In this document: piece by piece, positions 1 through 6,510 of the stretch
Layout: each line of letters begins with the position of its first letter
Position numbering within the stretch: the first letter of the stretch is position 1
Assembly: GCF_020524355.2 (NCBI RefSeq)
Contig: NZ_CP129019.1
Coordinates: forward strand, 2,604,001 to 2,668,000
Length of the DNA: 64,000 nt
Direction: 5' to 3'
DNA from: Mesobacillus subterraneus
GTDB taxonomy: Bacteria > Bacillota > Bacilli > Bacillales > Cytobacillaceae
Notes under the pieces: generated by a model
Seen by the model: only the letters and a program-made list of their open reading frames with translations
What the model was told of the DNA's origin: nothing
Database searches by the model: none
Program-made: the position numbers and the translations under genes

Positions 1-262
1 TCCCCGCCATCCTTGAGAGCATTTCAAACGCCTGAGCCTCTGTTTTTAAACAATGGAAGGCGGATAAATCCCCACCAGAACAAAATGCCTGGTCACCTGC
101 CCCTGTAATGGCAAAGACTTTAACATCATTTTCTGCAGCCATATCCATCGCTGTTTCAAGCCCGGACATTATTTCATAGTTTATGGCATTTCTCCTATCA
201 GGCCTGTTGATGGTAAAAAGCAGCACACCATTTTTTTCTTTTGAAATTATGTATGAATCCAT
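1..262 (-). CDS. enoyl-CoA hydratase/isomerase family protein, N-terminal part
   Basis: The gene runs off the left edge of the window, so only about 87 N-terminal residues are visible. They read MDSYIISKEKNGVLLFTINR followed by P-DRRNAI and, further on, the oxyanion-hole segment AFCSGGDLSAF, which is the crotonase-fold signature (A-x-C-x-G-x-D-x). Such enzymes hydrate or isomerise acyl-CoA thioesters in the cytoplasm. The start was chosen because a GGAGG ribosome site lies just upstream of the ATG at 260-262. The specific substrate cannot be inferred. It is read in the same direction as rpmF but lies after the rpmF terminator, so it is probably transcribed separately. Confidence 0.85.
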   Translation of the reverse strand, partial: MDSYIISKEKNGVLLFTINRPDRRNAINYEIMSGLETAMDMAAENDVKVFAITGAGDQAFCSGGDLSAFHCLKTEAQAFEMLSRMAG

Positions 263-400
263 TGTTTGCCTCCTCTACTTCTCGTCCAATAAATTTTATC
301 AATTTTCTGTAGATTTAAAAAGCGCACGAGCTTCAGAATGGACTGAAATTAGTCTATTAAAGAGTACGCAGGCCAAATTGGAATAGCGCGTAAAAGAAAA

Positions 401-433
401 AAAGCACAGGGATGCGAATGCATCCTGTGCTTT
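401..433 (-). terminator. intrinsic terminator after rpmF
   Basis: The arm AAAGCACAG pairs with CTGTGCTTT, with an inner GATGC/GCATC stem and a GAAT loop. On the minus strand the hairpin is followed by a T-rich tract (400 down to 392). It ends the ylbN-rpmF transcript. Confidence 0.85.
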
Positions 434-446
434 TCCTTAGAAAAGA

Positions 447-620
447 TTAGTTGTTTACAACTTCTTTTCCTTTGTATGTTCCGCAAGCTTTGCACACACG
501 GTGAGCAAGTTTCATTTCACCGCAGTTAGGGCATGCTACCATACCCGGAACTTGTAACTTAAAATGAGTACGGCGTTTTCTTTTCGCAGTTTTAGACGTT
601 CTTCTAAATGGTACAGCCAT
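447..620 (-). CDS. rpmF: 50S ribosomal protein L32, zinc-binding form
   Basis: This 57-residue protein starts [10 protein letters not shown] and has the Lys/Arg-rich N-terminus of L32. Two CxxC pairs (C-P-N-C near residue 30 and C-K-A-C near residue 43) show that it is the zinc-ribbon (C+) form. It is a structural protein of the large ribosomal subunit. A start three codons upstream (GTG) is possible but overlaps the ribosome site AAGGAGGTGG, so the ATG at 618-620 is preferred. It lies 79 bases downstream of ylbN and is very probably cotranscribed with it, as in B. subtilis. Confidence 0.97.
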   Translation of the reverse strand: MAVPFRRTSKTAKRKRRTHFKLQVPGMVACPNCGEMKLAHRVCKACGTYKGKEVVNN

Positions 621-699
621 TCTTCCCACCTCCTTAAAAGGAATAAGAAAGTTGATGAAGGCCAGTCCTTTTCTGGACCTCCACGCTCTTTTTTATACA

Positions 700-1224
700 T
701 TAGTCAGAGGAATCTTTAGAATCCTCAAAGAATTTTGCAAGCCCGGCAAGTCGGGGATCAAGTTTTTCGGATTTCTCCTGTTCCTCGATTACTTCCCAAT
801 CCTTACCTGACTGGGGTGCGCCTTCTAGACCAGCGCTATCATCACAGAATACTTGCATTGGAATTTCCACTAGCAAGATCTCTTTAATGATGGGTTCCAG
901 GTCAATGACATCGCCTGTTACTTGATGAACTTCCTCTACAGCCTCATAATCGTGGCTGTTTAACATGAAAGTTTCAGTAGTTTCCACATCAATTGGATAT
1001 TTTACATCAACCAGTGTCCGTGAACAAGGAAGGACTAGATGTCCATCAACCCGGAAATGAAATGTCACTCTCGTGGCACTGATGTCTGCCCTTCCAGTAA
1101 GATGGATGGGAGAAACTTCGCGGATTGTCGGATCTATTTCCTTAATCGAGTCCATTCGGACAAACTCGTCAATCAGAAAGTCCTTGTTTCGATGTTTTTG
1201 TATCTGACTTATTGTCCATTTCAT
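700..1224 (-). CDS. ylbN: YceD/DUF177 family protein YlbN
   Basis: The 174-residue protein starts MKWTISQIQKHR and matches the DUF177/YceD family, which is almost always encoded directly before rpmF. In E. coli YceD has been linked to 23S rRNA accumulation; in Bacillus the molecular role is not established. The conserved block S-C-x-R-T-L in the middle corresponds to the family core, and the C-terminus is acidic and ends with LDPRLAGLAKFFED. The ATG at 1222-1224 follows GGGGTGATTCT. A longer frame starting at 1245 would overlap the mapped promoter region and is rejected. Its promoter (1251-1280) abuts the prophage attachment core. Confidence 0.93.
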   Translation of the reverse strand: MKWTISQIQKHRNKDFLIDEFVRMDSIKEIDPTIREVSPIHLTGRADISATRVTFHFRVDGHLVLPCSRTLVDVKYPIDVETTETFMLNSHDYEAVEEVHQVTGDVIDLEPIIKEILLVEIPMQVFCDDSAGLEGAPQSGKDWEVIEEQEKSEKLDPRLAGLAKFFEDSKDSSD

Positions 1225-1250
1225 AGAATCACCCCAAGGCAACAAAGGTA

Positions 1251-1280
1251 ATTATAGACCTTCGCGTAATCATTTGTCAA
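1251..1280 (-). promoter_or_regulatory. sigma-A promoter of ylbN-rpmF
   Basis: On the minus strand TTGACA (1280-1275) and TATAAT (1256-1251) are perfect consensus hexamers with an 18-base spacer. They lie 27 bases upstream of the ylbN start. The -35 box ends one base from the att core, so the promoter is entirely bacterial and survives prophage insertion. Confidence 0.85.
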
Positions 1281-1281
1281 T

Positions 1282-1296
1282 ATTTTTTCTTTACAC
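1282..1296. repeat. prophage attachment core, left copy
   Basis: ATTTTTTCTTTACAC is repeated exactly at 39869-39883, immediately after the integrase gene. It is the only obvious exact repeat bracketing the phage genes. The left copy lies one base beyond the -35 of the ylbN promoter. Confidence 0.85.
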
Positions 1297-1395
1297 CCTT
1301 AAATTTGAAATATTGGCATTGGTTTAGTATAACAGTACTTTTTTGAGGTTTCAATTTCATTATTATGCCCTATTTTGCATCTTTTGAAAAGAGTG

Positions 1396-1426
1396 TGTGG
1401 TCAAAACTGTGGTCAAGTGGTCAAAA
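1396..1426 (+). repeat. candidate integrase arm-binding repeats, left arm
   Basis: Three direct copies of TGTGGTCAA or AGTGGTCAAAA begin at 1396, 1408 and 1416, about 100 bases inside the left core. The same word occurs twice at 787-807 of the 39-kb end (39788-39796 and 39797-39807). Short direct repeats in both arms are typical binding sites for the N-terminal domain of Tn916/lambda-type integrases. Confidence 0.6.
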
Positions 1427-1443
1427 TGCCACTTGGCTATTTT

Positions 1444-2079
1444 TTATCCAATTTTAATCTTCACCCCACTCTCCTGTTTAGGCTTCTCTTCCAAACCTTT
1501 CAGAGAGTTTACAAAATCAGTGAAGCTTTGCGCCTGGAATACCTTGAATGGATACTCCCCATCAATCGCATACCGCTGATCAGATAGTATCAGAACATGT
1601 GGGAAGGGTTTTGCCACTATGCTGCCATTGTATAAATTCACATAACGCTCCATCTTTTCATCCATCAGTTTATCAGAGTAAATAGTTCTCTGTACCTCTA
1701 TGAAGAACCCTGTGCCGCGATACATACAATAGATATCCGGTTCTGCACCTTCCCCCTTTTTTCCGTATTTAGGTTCAACCCAGAAGCTTTCCAGCTTACC
1801 TAACTTCCTCATTTCCTTATACACGTTCAGAATCGCTAGGAAATGCCCTATTTTCGCACTGTTCTGCTTCATGAATACATCGGGACCAAAATAGACAAAT
1901 GGAGTGAATGCGGTAGAACGCTGAATCTGTCCGTCACGTAATAAACGCAATAGGACATTGTTAGCAGCATACTTCGGATTTTTCAACCCGGCAAAGTGTA
2001 ATTCAGCTATACTGTCACGATCCATGACTCTGAATCGATTCAAATCTTTTATGATGGCTTTGTCTCTCTGAGTTAGCAT
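1444..2079 (-). CDS. replication-relaxation family protein
   Basis: The 211-residue protein begins MLTQRDKAIIKDLNRFRVMD and has an N-terminal winged-helix-like region (RDSIAELHF...NNVLLRLLRDG) followed by a nuclease-like alpha/beta core (EPDIYCMYRGTGFFIEVQRT). This arrangement matches the replication-relaxation family, known from plasmids, ICEs and some Bacillus phages, where it accompanies FtsK-like ATPases. The start follows GAGGATGTGTTCTT and overlaps the end of the upstream FtsK-like gene by seven bases, so the two are translationally coupled. It is the last phage gene before the left attachment site. The D-x(n)-E-V-Q arrangement resembles PD-(D/E)XK nucleases, but catalysis is an inference. 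Confidence 0.75.
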   Translation of the reverse strand: MLTQRDKAIIKDLNRFRVMDRDSIAELHFAGLKNPKYAANNVLLRLLRDGQIQRSTAFTPFVYFGPDVFMKQNSAKIGHFLAILNVYKEMRKLGKLESFWVEPKYGKKGEGAEPDIYCMYRGTGFFIEVQRTIYSDKLMDEKMERYVNLYNGSIVAKPFPHVLILSDQRYAIDGEYPFKVFQAQSFTDFVNSLKGLEEKPKQESGVKIKIG

Positions 2080-3212
2080 AAGAACACATCCTCTTCAGTG
2101 AGTTGTTTAGGTTCTTCCTTTGGCTCCTGTGGCGTTATATCCTTCACAGGTTGCTTTGATATGCAGAATGGATTCAGAAGCTTCTTAGCCTCTTCCAGTT
2201 CCAAATAAGGTGCTTGTAAGTCATAGAGCTTATCAGCGTTCATAATGAAGTGACCGCTTTTCTCGATTTTCTCCGCGTCAGGTGTGTTGACTATCCTGGC
2301 TTCGATTTTATCCCTTAGCTTAAAACCCATAGAAACGGTCAAATTGGCTCTGATTGTCGTGTCTAATACTTGGGCATTCGGTCTCTGCATCGACAGGATA
2401 GCGAACACTCCAAGCGTTCTGCCGATGGCTACAATCTCAGTGAGTATATCCATGACGGTTTCATCTTTCCGCAGCATGACAAATTCATCAATACAGACAA
2501 TAATGTATGGTCGCTTGTGTTCGGCTGGCAAGTCATCCACATGGGAGACTTCAAACATTTCGGTTAAGTCGCTCCGCTCGGTTAATTCCTTTTTGATTCC
2601 TTTCAACATCTTGGCAATCTGTTTTCCGTCGGATAAAACACACTGCACATGCTCAACCTTTCTGAAGATGTGAAATTCTGATTTCTTGCAATCTCCCAGG
2701 TAAAGCTGAAGCTCCGATGGCTTTTTATTTAATATGAGTGTGGTCAGAATAGATCGTAGCTGAGTAGACTTCCCGGACCCTGTTTCCCCGGCAATCAATA
2801 TGTGTGGATGCTTCAATAATTCTAAGGTGACATACTCGCCTGTTCTGTCTTTCCCGCAGATAATGCCAAGCTTCAATTCCTCGACTTGCTTCCTGATTTC
2901 CTCCACATTGTAGTTGAGCACCTTTGTGGATGTGTTCTGATAAACAGTGAAAACGAACTTCTTTATTTCACCATCGATTTTTATTTGTTCGCCAAATACT
3001 TGACGGAATGCATAAAAGTTCTTTTGGAGTATCTTCGGATCTAATCCAATGGGAAGAGTAAAAACAAATTCAGTAGAATGTTCAGTGGTGCGTACAGAGT
3101 GGATTTTAGGGAATATCTTGCGTTCATCGCTGCCAATGGTTTTATATAAGCTTGCATACCGGAAAGCTTTAATCAGCCTCTTTCGTGCCATTAACTCGCC
3201 CCAGAAACTCAT
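2073..3212 (-). CDS. FtsK/SpoIIIE-type DNA-translocating ATPase
   Basis: The protein has about 379 residues. It shows Walker A AGETGSGKST and Walker B YIIVCIDEFVML, and the segment FAILSMQRPNAQVLDTTIRAN, typical of FtsK/TraG-like P-loop motors. There is no N-terminal membrane domain and no obvious gamma domain, so it resembles the small soluble translocases of plasmids, ICEs and some Bacillus phages. The start (ATG at 3210-3212) overlaps the stop of the preceding small membrane gene as ATGA and follows GGTGG; a downstream ATG at MARKRLIK is possible. With the replication-relaxation gene it forms an end module that may act on circularised phage DNA. The substrate is not known. Confidence 0.85.
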   Translation of the reverse strand: MSFWGELMARKRLIKAFRYASLYKTIGSDERKIFPKIHSVRTTEHSTEFVFTLPIGLDPKILQKNFYAFRQVFGEQIKIDGEIKKFVFTVYQNTSTKVLNYNVEEIRKQVEELKLGIICGKDRTGEYVTLELLKHPHILIAGETGSGKSTQLRSILTTLILNKKPSELQLYLGDCKKSEFHIFRKVEHVQCVLSDGKQIAKMLKGIKKELTERSDLTEMFEVSHVDDLPAEHKRPYIIVCIDEFVMLRKDETVMDILTEIVAIGRTLGVFAILSMQRPNAQVLDTTIRANLTVSMGFKLRDKIEARIVNTPDAEKIEKSGHFIMNADKLYDLQAPYLELEEAKKLLNPFCISKQPVKDITPQEPKEEPKQLTEEDVFLC

Positions 3213-3400
3213 TTTAAAATCCACCACACAATTGGGTTATTTTCGAGAAAGTAGATACCTGCTGCCATGCCAGCCAATGGAACAATGATTTTTAAACATG
3301 TGCCTAGCCAATGCCAGCCGAATTCTTCAAGTGTCTTATCGGCTACAGCCACAATCAGAGTAGCTCCTGCCGCCAGTAATAGTCCTGGTGTAAATAACAT
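3209..3400 (-). CDS. small two-helix membrane protein
   Basis: The 63-residue protein is almost entirely hydrophobic, with two likely membrane segments (residues about 2-20 and 33-52) and a C-terminal WWILK. The ATG at 3398-3400 follows AAAGGAGGAATTCAC. Its stop overlaps the start of the FtsK-like gene, suggesting that it is its membrane partner. It could supply the anchoring that the soluble ATPase lacks, in the way TraG/FtsK partners do, but this is inferred from gene order only. Confidence 0.75.
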   Translation of the reverse strand: MLFTPGLLLAAGATLIVAVADKTLEEFGWHWLGTCLKIIVPLAGMAAGIYFLENNPIVWWILK

Positions 3401-3414
3401 GTGAATTCCTCCTT

Positions 3415-3501
3415 TTATTTTCCGCAAGAACAGTCTGTGTAAGGCTTTCCACACCATGAACAAGTTGGAATGTATGGGTCTGTATCTCTTTCGACTTTCA
3501 T
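3415..3501 (-). CDS. 28-residue Cys-rich microprotein
   Basis: A very short reading frame, MKVERDTDPYIPTCSWCGKP then YTDCSCGK, begins after a clear GGAGG site and ends 15 bases before the next gene. C-x-x-C and C-x-C pairs suggest a single zinc or metal site. It is the first gene of the four-gene end module. Its ribosome site and spacing resemble those of its neighbours, which supports translation despite the short length. Function unknown. Confidence 0.6.
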   Translation of the reverse strand: MKVERDTDPYIPTCSWCGKPYTDCSCGK

Positions 3502-3876
3502 TGTAAATTCCTCCTTAATTTTCTGATTCTTAATTGTCAAATTGTCAGAATAATCGCTTGGTTTCCCCCGGTCCCCCTTCCCCTTTCTCCCGCTCCGCTC
3601 ATTCTTTAACAGATTTTTGTTTTTGCTTTGTTATTGTATTTCTTCTTGTACAAGTGTACTTACTATAAACAGTTAATAATGATTGCAAAAACACCTCCCT
3701 CTTAGATGACCTCCTTCCATAAATGATTGCCTACTGTTTTTCAACTGTTTACCTTTCATGTTGATAGCCTATGCCCAGGATCCTCATTACTTGCCTGTCC
3801 TCTTGTGAAAAAAATCATAACTAATTTGTGAAAGGAATCATACAAGCAATATCGAATTAATAAGATGGTGATGTAA
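3502..3876. other. intergenic region between divergent end-module and plus-strand cassette
   Basis: No gene of normal length is present. One possible micro-ORF on the minus strand (3599-3688, TTG start after GGGAGG, 29 residues, Lys/Arg/Thr-rich) is weakly supported. The palindrome CTTGTACAAG lies near 3652. The area contains a C-rich run near 3565-3595 and AT-rich stretches where promoters for both divergent units are expected, but no consensus pair is clear. Confidence 0.4.
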
Positions 3877-4083
3877 ATGCTGAAAAGTAACTTTAGGGAG
3901 ATTATTGAAACTTCTCCATATAAGCCATCGTATATACGAGATAAGATCATGAAGGTCCACCGAAATACTTTTTCTGGATGGATGACTGGTAAACACACTC
4001 CATCCGTGGAGGATTTATTTAAATTGGCTTATCATTTGGAGAAGAAAGTTGATGAATTTTACGAATGGGAGGAAGAACAATGA
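3877..4083 (+). CDS. small Cro/CI-type helix-turn-helix regulator
   Basis: The 68-residue protein carries a helix-turn-helix of the Xre class (RDKIMKVHRNTFSGWMTGKH, then TPSVEDLFKLAYHL). It starts at an ATG after GGTGATGTAA. It is the first gene of a three-gene plus-strand cassette that runs against the phage late genes, so it is likely expressed in the lysogen. The next gene starts within its stop codon region (overlap of four bases). It may autoregulate the cassette; its operator is not obvious. Confidence 0.8.
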   Translation: MLKSNFREIIETSPYKPSYIRDKIMKVHRNTFSGWMTGKHTPSVEDLFKLAYHLEKKVDEFYEWEEEQ

Positions 4084-4355
4084 CAGAACAGCAAGTGATC
4101 AACTGCCCTAAGTGTGGAAGTAATAAGGTGAAGGAAAATCTAATTATCAAGAAAGTGCTCATTGCAGCTGCGCTTATCTTTTTCTTCATACCGGTCATCG
4201 GATGGATCGCTGGACCGATTATGGCACTGACAGCATGGTCAGGTAATCGAGCAGCTAAAAAGAAAGGCATTAAGCCGATGAAATGCGATGATTGCAAGAA
4301 CGTTTTCCAGGTAGATGAAGATAAGTTTGTGGAATTTAAAAAGCAAATCGGATAA
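4080..4355 (+). CDS. zinc-ribbon membrane protein
   Basis: The 91-residue protein starts MTEQQVINCPKCGSNKVKEN, giving an N-terminal CxxC, then a hydrophobic hairpin (about residues 25-55, VLIAAALIFFFIPVIGWIAG), and a second CxxC (MKCDDCKNVF). The two CxxC pairs can form one zinc ribbon brought together by the hairpin. The ATG overlaps the upstream HTH gene and follows GGGAGGAAGAACA. A longer frame from 4065 is rejected because it includes that ribosome site. The role is unknown; a membrane sensor or lysogenic-conversion protein is possible. Confidence 0.75.
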   Translation: MTEQQVINCPKCGSNKVKENLIIKKVLIAAALIFFFIPVIGWIAGPIMALTAWSGNRAAKKKGIKPMKCDDCKNVFQVDEDKFVEFKKQIG

Positions 4356-4573
4356 TGATCACGATTAAAGTAAAGTACCTTTCGCCAGCTGGTCGGGTAG
4401 AGCAAAGAGGATCCTTCCACATTCGAGGCAGAAAACCGGAAACAATAGCATTGGAGTGGATCAAGAAAATCAAGAAAGAAGTTTACTTTGAAGAACTGCT
4501 CGAAGTGATTGTTGATGGAAAAGAGGATATAACTGAAAAGGTGTTAGAAATGCAAAAAGCCCCACTCGATTAG
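4355..4573 (+). CDS. hypothetical protein, third gene of plus-strand cassette
   Basis: The 72-residue protein, MITIKVKYLSPAGRVEQRGS and onward, is charged, soluble and predicted alpha/beta. Its start shares a base with the stop codon of the zinc-ribbon gene, so the three cassette genes are translationally coupled. I do not recognise a family. The reading frame ends inside a bidirectional terminator. Confidence 0.65.
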   Translation: MITIKVKYLSPAGRVEQRGSFHIRGRKPETIALEWIKKIKKEVYFEELLEVIVDGKEDITEKVLEMQKAPLD

Positions 4574-4583
4574 AGCAGGGCTT
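4557..4583. terminator. bidirectional terminator between cassette and amidase
   Basis: AAGCCC (4557-4562) pairs with GGGCTT (4578-4583), with an inner CTC/GAG pair. There are T-rich tracts on both strands (TTCTTTTTATTTTT on plus, TTTTTGC on minus). It separates the convergent cassette and lysis genes. Confidence 0.75.
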
Positions 4584-4587
4584 CTTT

Positions 4588-5331
4588 TTATTTTTCCAGC
4601 TTATTCACGATATTCCGTGCCACTTCCCACACATAGGCAAGAGTAGCAGGAGCGTAAGGGTTTTTACCGTCACTAATTCCGTTCTCTTGGACCCATTCAA
4701 TCAATCCCTGAATCTTTTCAGGATATTCCCCAGCTGCAGCTTCTTTCTTTTCCATTAATTTTGGTGCTGGTTTCTTTTTCAAGTTATATTGATCAGCCAG
4801 GGCATACACAATACCTTGAGCGACAGACCGACGATAAGCATCTGATTTCAACTTATTCAAGTCGCCTTTATTGGTCATGAATCCACACTCAGGAAGTACT
4901 GCAGTCATATCCGTTTCCCTTAATACGTGGAAGTCTGCTGTTTTCACTCCACGATTAGGAAGCCCGCTTGCTCTTAATAAATTGGTTTGTATCTTGATGA
5001 CCAATTCATATGCATCTTTTGGCTTTGACGGATGGATGAACGTTTCAATGCCTGAAGCATCATGCCACCCACCAGGACCGAATGCATTAGCGTGGATAGA
5101 AACATACGCATCCACATTCAATTCGTTCGCTCTATCTGTCCTGGTTGCAAGAGGGATGTCTACTTTACCACTTGGATCGTGGGCAAAATAAACTGTGGTA
5201 TTCAGATATTCTTCAAGTAAGGCCTTTGCATAGTTTGCCACTACAGAATTAAACTCAAATTCTAACATCCCATCTGGTGATCGCTTCCCAGGTGTTACCC
5301 GGGAATGACCTGCATCCAGCATGATTTTCAT
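4588..5331 (-). CDS. endolysin, N-acetylmuramoyl-L-alanine amidase (Amidase_3)
   Basis: The 247-residue enzyme starts MKIMLDAGH. It has the Amidase_3 zinc and catalytic set: H9, E24 (LEFEFN), H80 (SIHANAFG) and E148 (LPECGFMTN). It cleaves the bond between N-acetylmuramate and the peptide stem of peptidoglycan to release phage. After a basic Pro/Lys linker (about 185-197) the C-terminal 50 residues (YPEKIQGLIEWVQENGISDG, then YAPATLAYVWEVARN) resemble a short S-layer-homology-like cell-wall-binding region. No signal peptide is present, consistent with release through the adjacent holin. Confidence 0.92.
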   Translation of the reverse strand: MKIMLDAGHSRVTPGKRSPDGMLEFEFNSVVANYAKALLEEYLNTTVYFAHDPSGKVDIPLATRTDRANELNVDAYVSIHANAFGPGGWHDASGIETFIHPSKPKDAYELVIKIQTNLLRASGLPNRGVKTADFHVLRETDMTAVLPECGFMTNKGDLNKLKSDAYRRSVAQGIVYALADQYNLKKKPAPKLMEKKEAAAGEYPEKIQGLIEWVQENGISDGKNPYAPATLAYVWEVARNIVNKLEK

Positions 5332-5343
5332 AATGAATCCCTC

Positions 5344-5616
5344 CTATTGTGGTTCTTGATATCGTTTGGCTCTTGGGCTATCTTCCATGCCTTCTGTGGT
5401 TGGATCAAGGACTCCACCAATGCCTAAAAACGTTAGAGCAAAGAAGTTTACAATCCCCATAAATCCTTTAATGGCATCATCTGAAATGCTGTAGCCAGTT
5501 GGATAAATAAACTCATTAAAAAAAGCTAGCACCATTTGCGCTAGCAAGATAACCCCAGGTATGAAAACTGTTACGATCCAAGTCGGATTTTTAAATCTTA
5601 CTTTCCAGTTGATCAT
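5344..5616 (-). CDS. phi-LC3 family holin
   Basis: The 90-residue protein begins MINWKVRFKNPTWIV, with two membrane segments (about 14-35 and 52-70) and a C-terminal DPTTEGMEDSPRAKRYQEP. That is the phi-LC3/Phage_holin_1 pattern. Holins form timed holes in the cytoplasmic membrane for endolysin exit. The ATG at 614-616 of the 5-kb block follows AGGAGTGATTTTG; the frame extends three codons further upstream without a better site. It lies 12 bases before the amidase. Confidence 0.9.
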   Translation of the reverse strand: MINWKVRFKNPTWIVTVFIPGVILLAQMVLAFFNEFIYPTGYSISDDAIKGFMGIVNFFALTFLGIGGVLDPTTEGMEDSPRAKRYQEPQ

Positions 5617-5627
5617 CAAAATCACTC

Positions 5628-6014
5628 CTATAATTTATCTTTTAATAACTCGATCCACGCATATATAATACTTCCGCTGCCAGCAAGGACAACAGTTACC
5701 TTACCTATAATTTCCCATCTAGCTTTTCTAGCTTCTATTTTTGATTGAGTTTCTGCTTTTTTGTCCTCTAACTTTGCCTGCGATTCTTGTTTATCCTGAT
5801 CCAGAACATGATTCACAAATTGTTTCAGCATATCACGAGTTTCTTTACCATCCTTCATGACCGTCAATTCTAATTGCGCTTGTCCTCTTTGTACGCCCAT
5901 CAGGTCGGATTTTATGGTAGCGACTTCCTGTTGAAAGGCAGCCTGTGCTTTTTCCACCACATCGAGCCGGGGCAGTATGTTCTTGTGTATGATTTCTTCA
6001 TGGCTATTTAGCAT
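5628..6014 (-). CDS. XhlA-like holin-associated membrane protein
   Basis: The 128-residue protein starts MLNSHEEIIHKNILPRLDVV. It has a long coiled-coil (about 10-95, rich in Glu/Lys/Gln) and a single C-terminal membrane span (IIGKVTVVLAGSGSIIYAWI). This matches the layout of XhlA/hemolysin-type proteins encoded before holins in Bacillus phages, though it is longer than the usual XhlA. ATG 6012-6014 follows TTGGAGGAAAAAGAC; the TTG start at 6029 overlaps the ribosome site. A regulatory partner of the holin is likely. Confidence 0.7.
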   Translation of the reverse strand: MLNSHEEIIHKNILPRLDVVEKAQAAFQQEVATIKSDLMGVQRGQAQLELTVMKDGKETRDMLKQFVNHVLDQDKQESQAKLEDKKAETQSKIEARKARWEIIGKVTVVLAGSGSIIYAWIELLKDKL

Positions 6015-6070
6015 GTCTTTTTCCTCCAATGTGTTACCCCCTCTCTCTATTTACCCATAAAAATAGAGCC

Positions 6071-6202
6071 TTAGCTGTAAGACTCACCGGTTATTTCTGT
6101 AAATTGCGCTTGTGTGATCTTCCCGAAATCAACGTATTTCCGGATTCGTGATGGGTCGTTATAGATACTCCAATCATTCAATGCGATTTTAAACCAATCC
6201 AT
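6071..6202 (-). CDS. XkdX family protein
   Basis: This is a 43-residue frame, MDWFKIALNDWSIYNDPSRI and ending KITQAQFTEITGESYS. It matches the XkdX family, short proteins encoded between tail-fibre and holin genes in many Bacillus phages, whose function is not known. The ATG directly follows the stop of the upstream gene and sits seven bases after AAAGGTG. Confidence 0.85.
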   Translation of the reverse strand: MDWFKIALNDWSIYNDPSRIRKYVDFGKITQAQFTEITGESYS

Positions 6203-6499
6203 CTAGAGCACACCTTTCATCATTAATTCGAATGATAGATCTGTTAGTTGTTTTCTAAGATCCTCATTCTCTTTCTTTAAATCGGTTTTTGGATAGCTTG
6301 CCTTTTTATCCAATGCAATCATTTCATCCGTCACACTATCACTCACTTCCATGTCGTCAATCAGGATAAAGCTCTTTGAAATCCCAGCAAGCTCACCCCC
6401 CTTAAAGGTAACACTGTTATCCGTTACTTCCGGATTACTCACTTGTTCTTGAATGTAGATTACTTCTTTTGTTGCAGGCTCGAAAATAACTATTTTCAT
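6203..6499 (-). CDS. hypothetical tail-region protein
   Basis: The 98-residue protein starts MKIVIFEPATKEVIYIQEQV. The first half is beta-rich and the last 30 residues form a coiled-coil (LKKENEDLRKQLTDLSFELM). Its place between the Tal-like gene and xkdX is that of XkdW-like small tail proteins, but I cannot assign a family. It starts 11 bases after the upstream gene. Confidence 0.65.
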   Translation of the reverse strand: MKIVIFEPATKEVIYIQEQVSNPEVTDNSVTFKGGELAGISKSFILIDDMEVSDSVTDEMIALDKKASYPKTDLKKENEDLRKQLTDLSFELMMKGVL

Positions 6500-6510
6500 G
6501 ATGTAACCTC

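Noticed and set aside
1282..1296. Possibility that attB lies in a tRNA gene
   Set aside because: No tRNA is visible near either core; the core is AT-rich and within a promoter region.
1397..1587. Plus-strand reading frames at the left end
   Set aside because: They are antisense to the replication-relaxation gene and lack ribosome sites.
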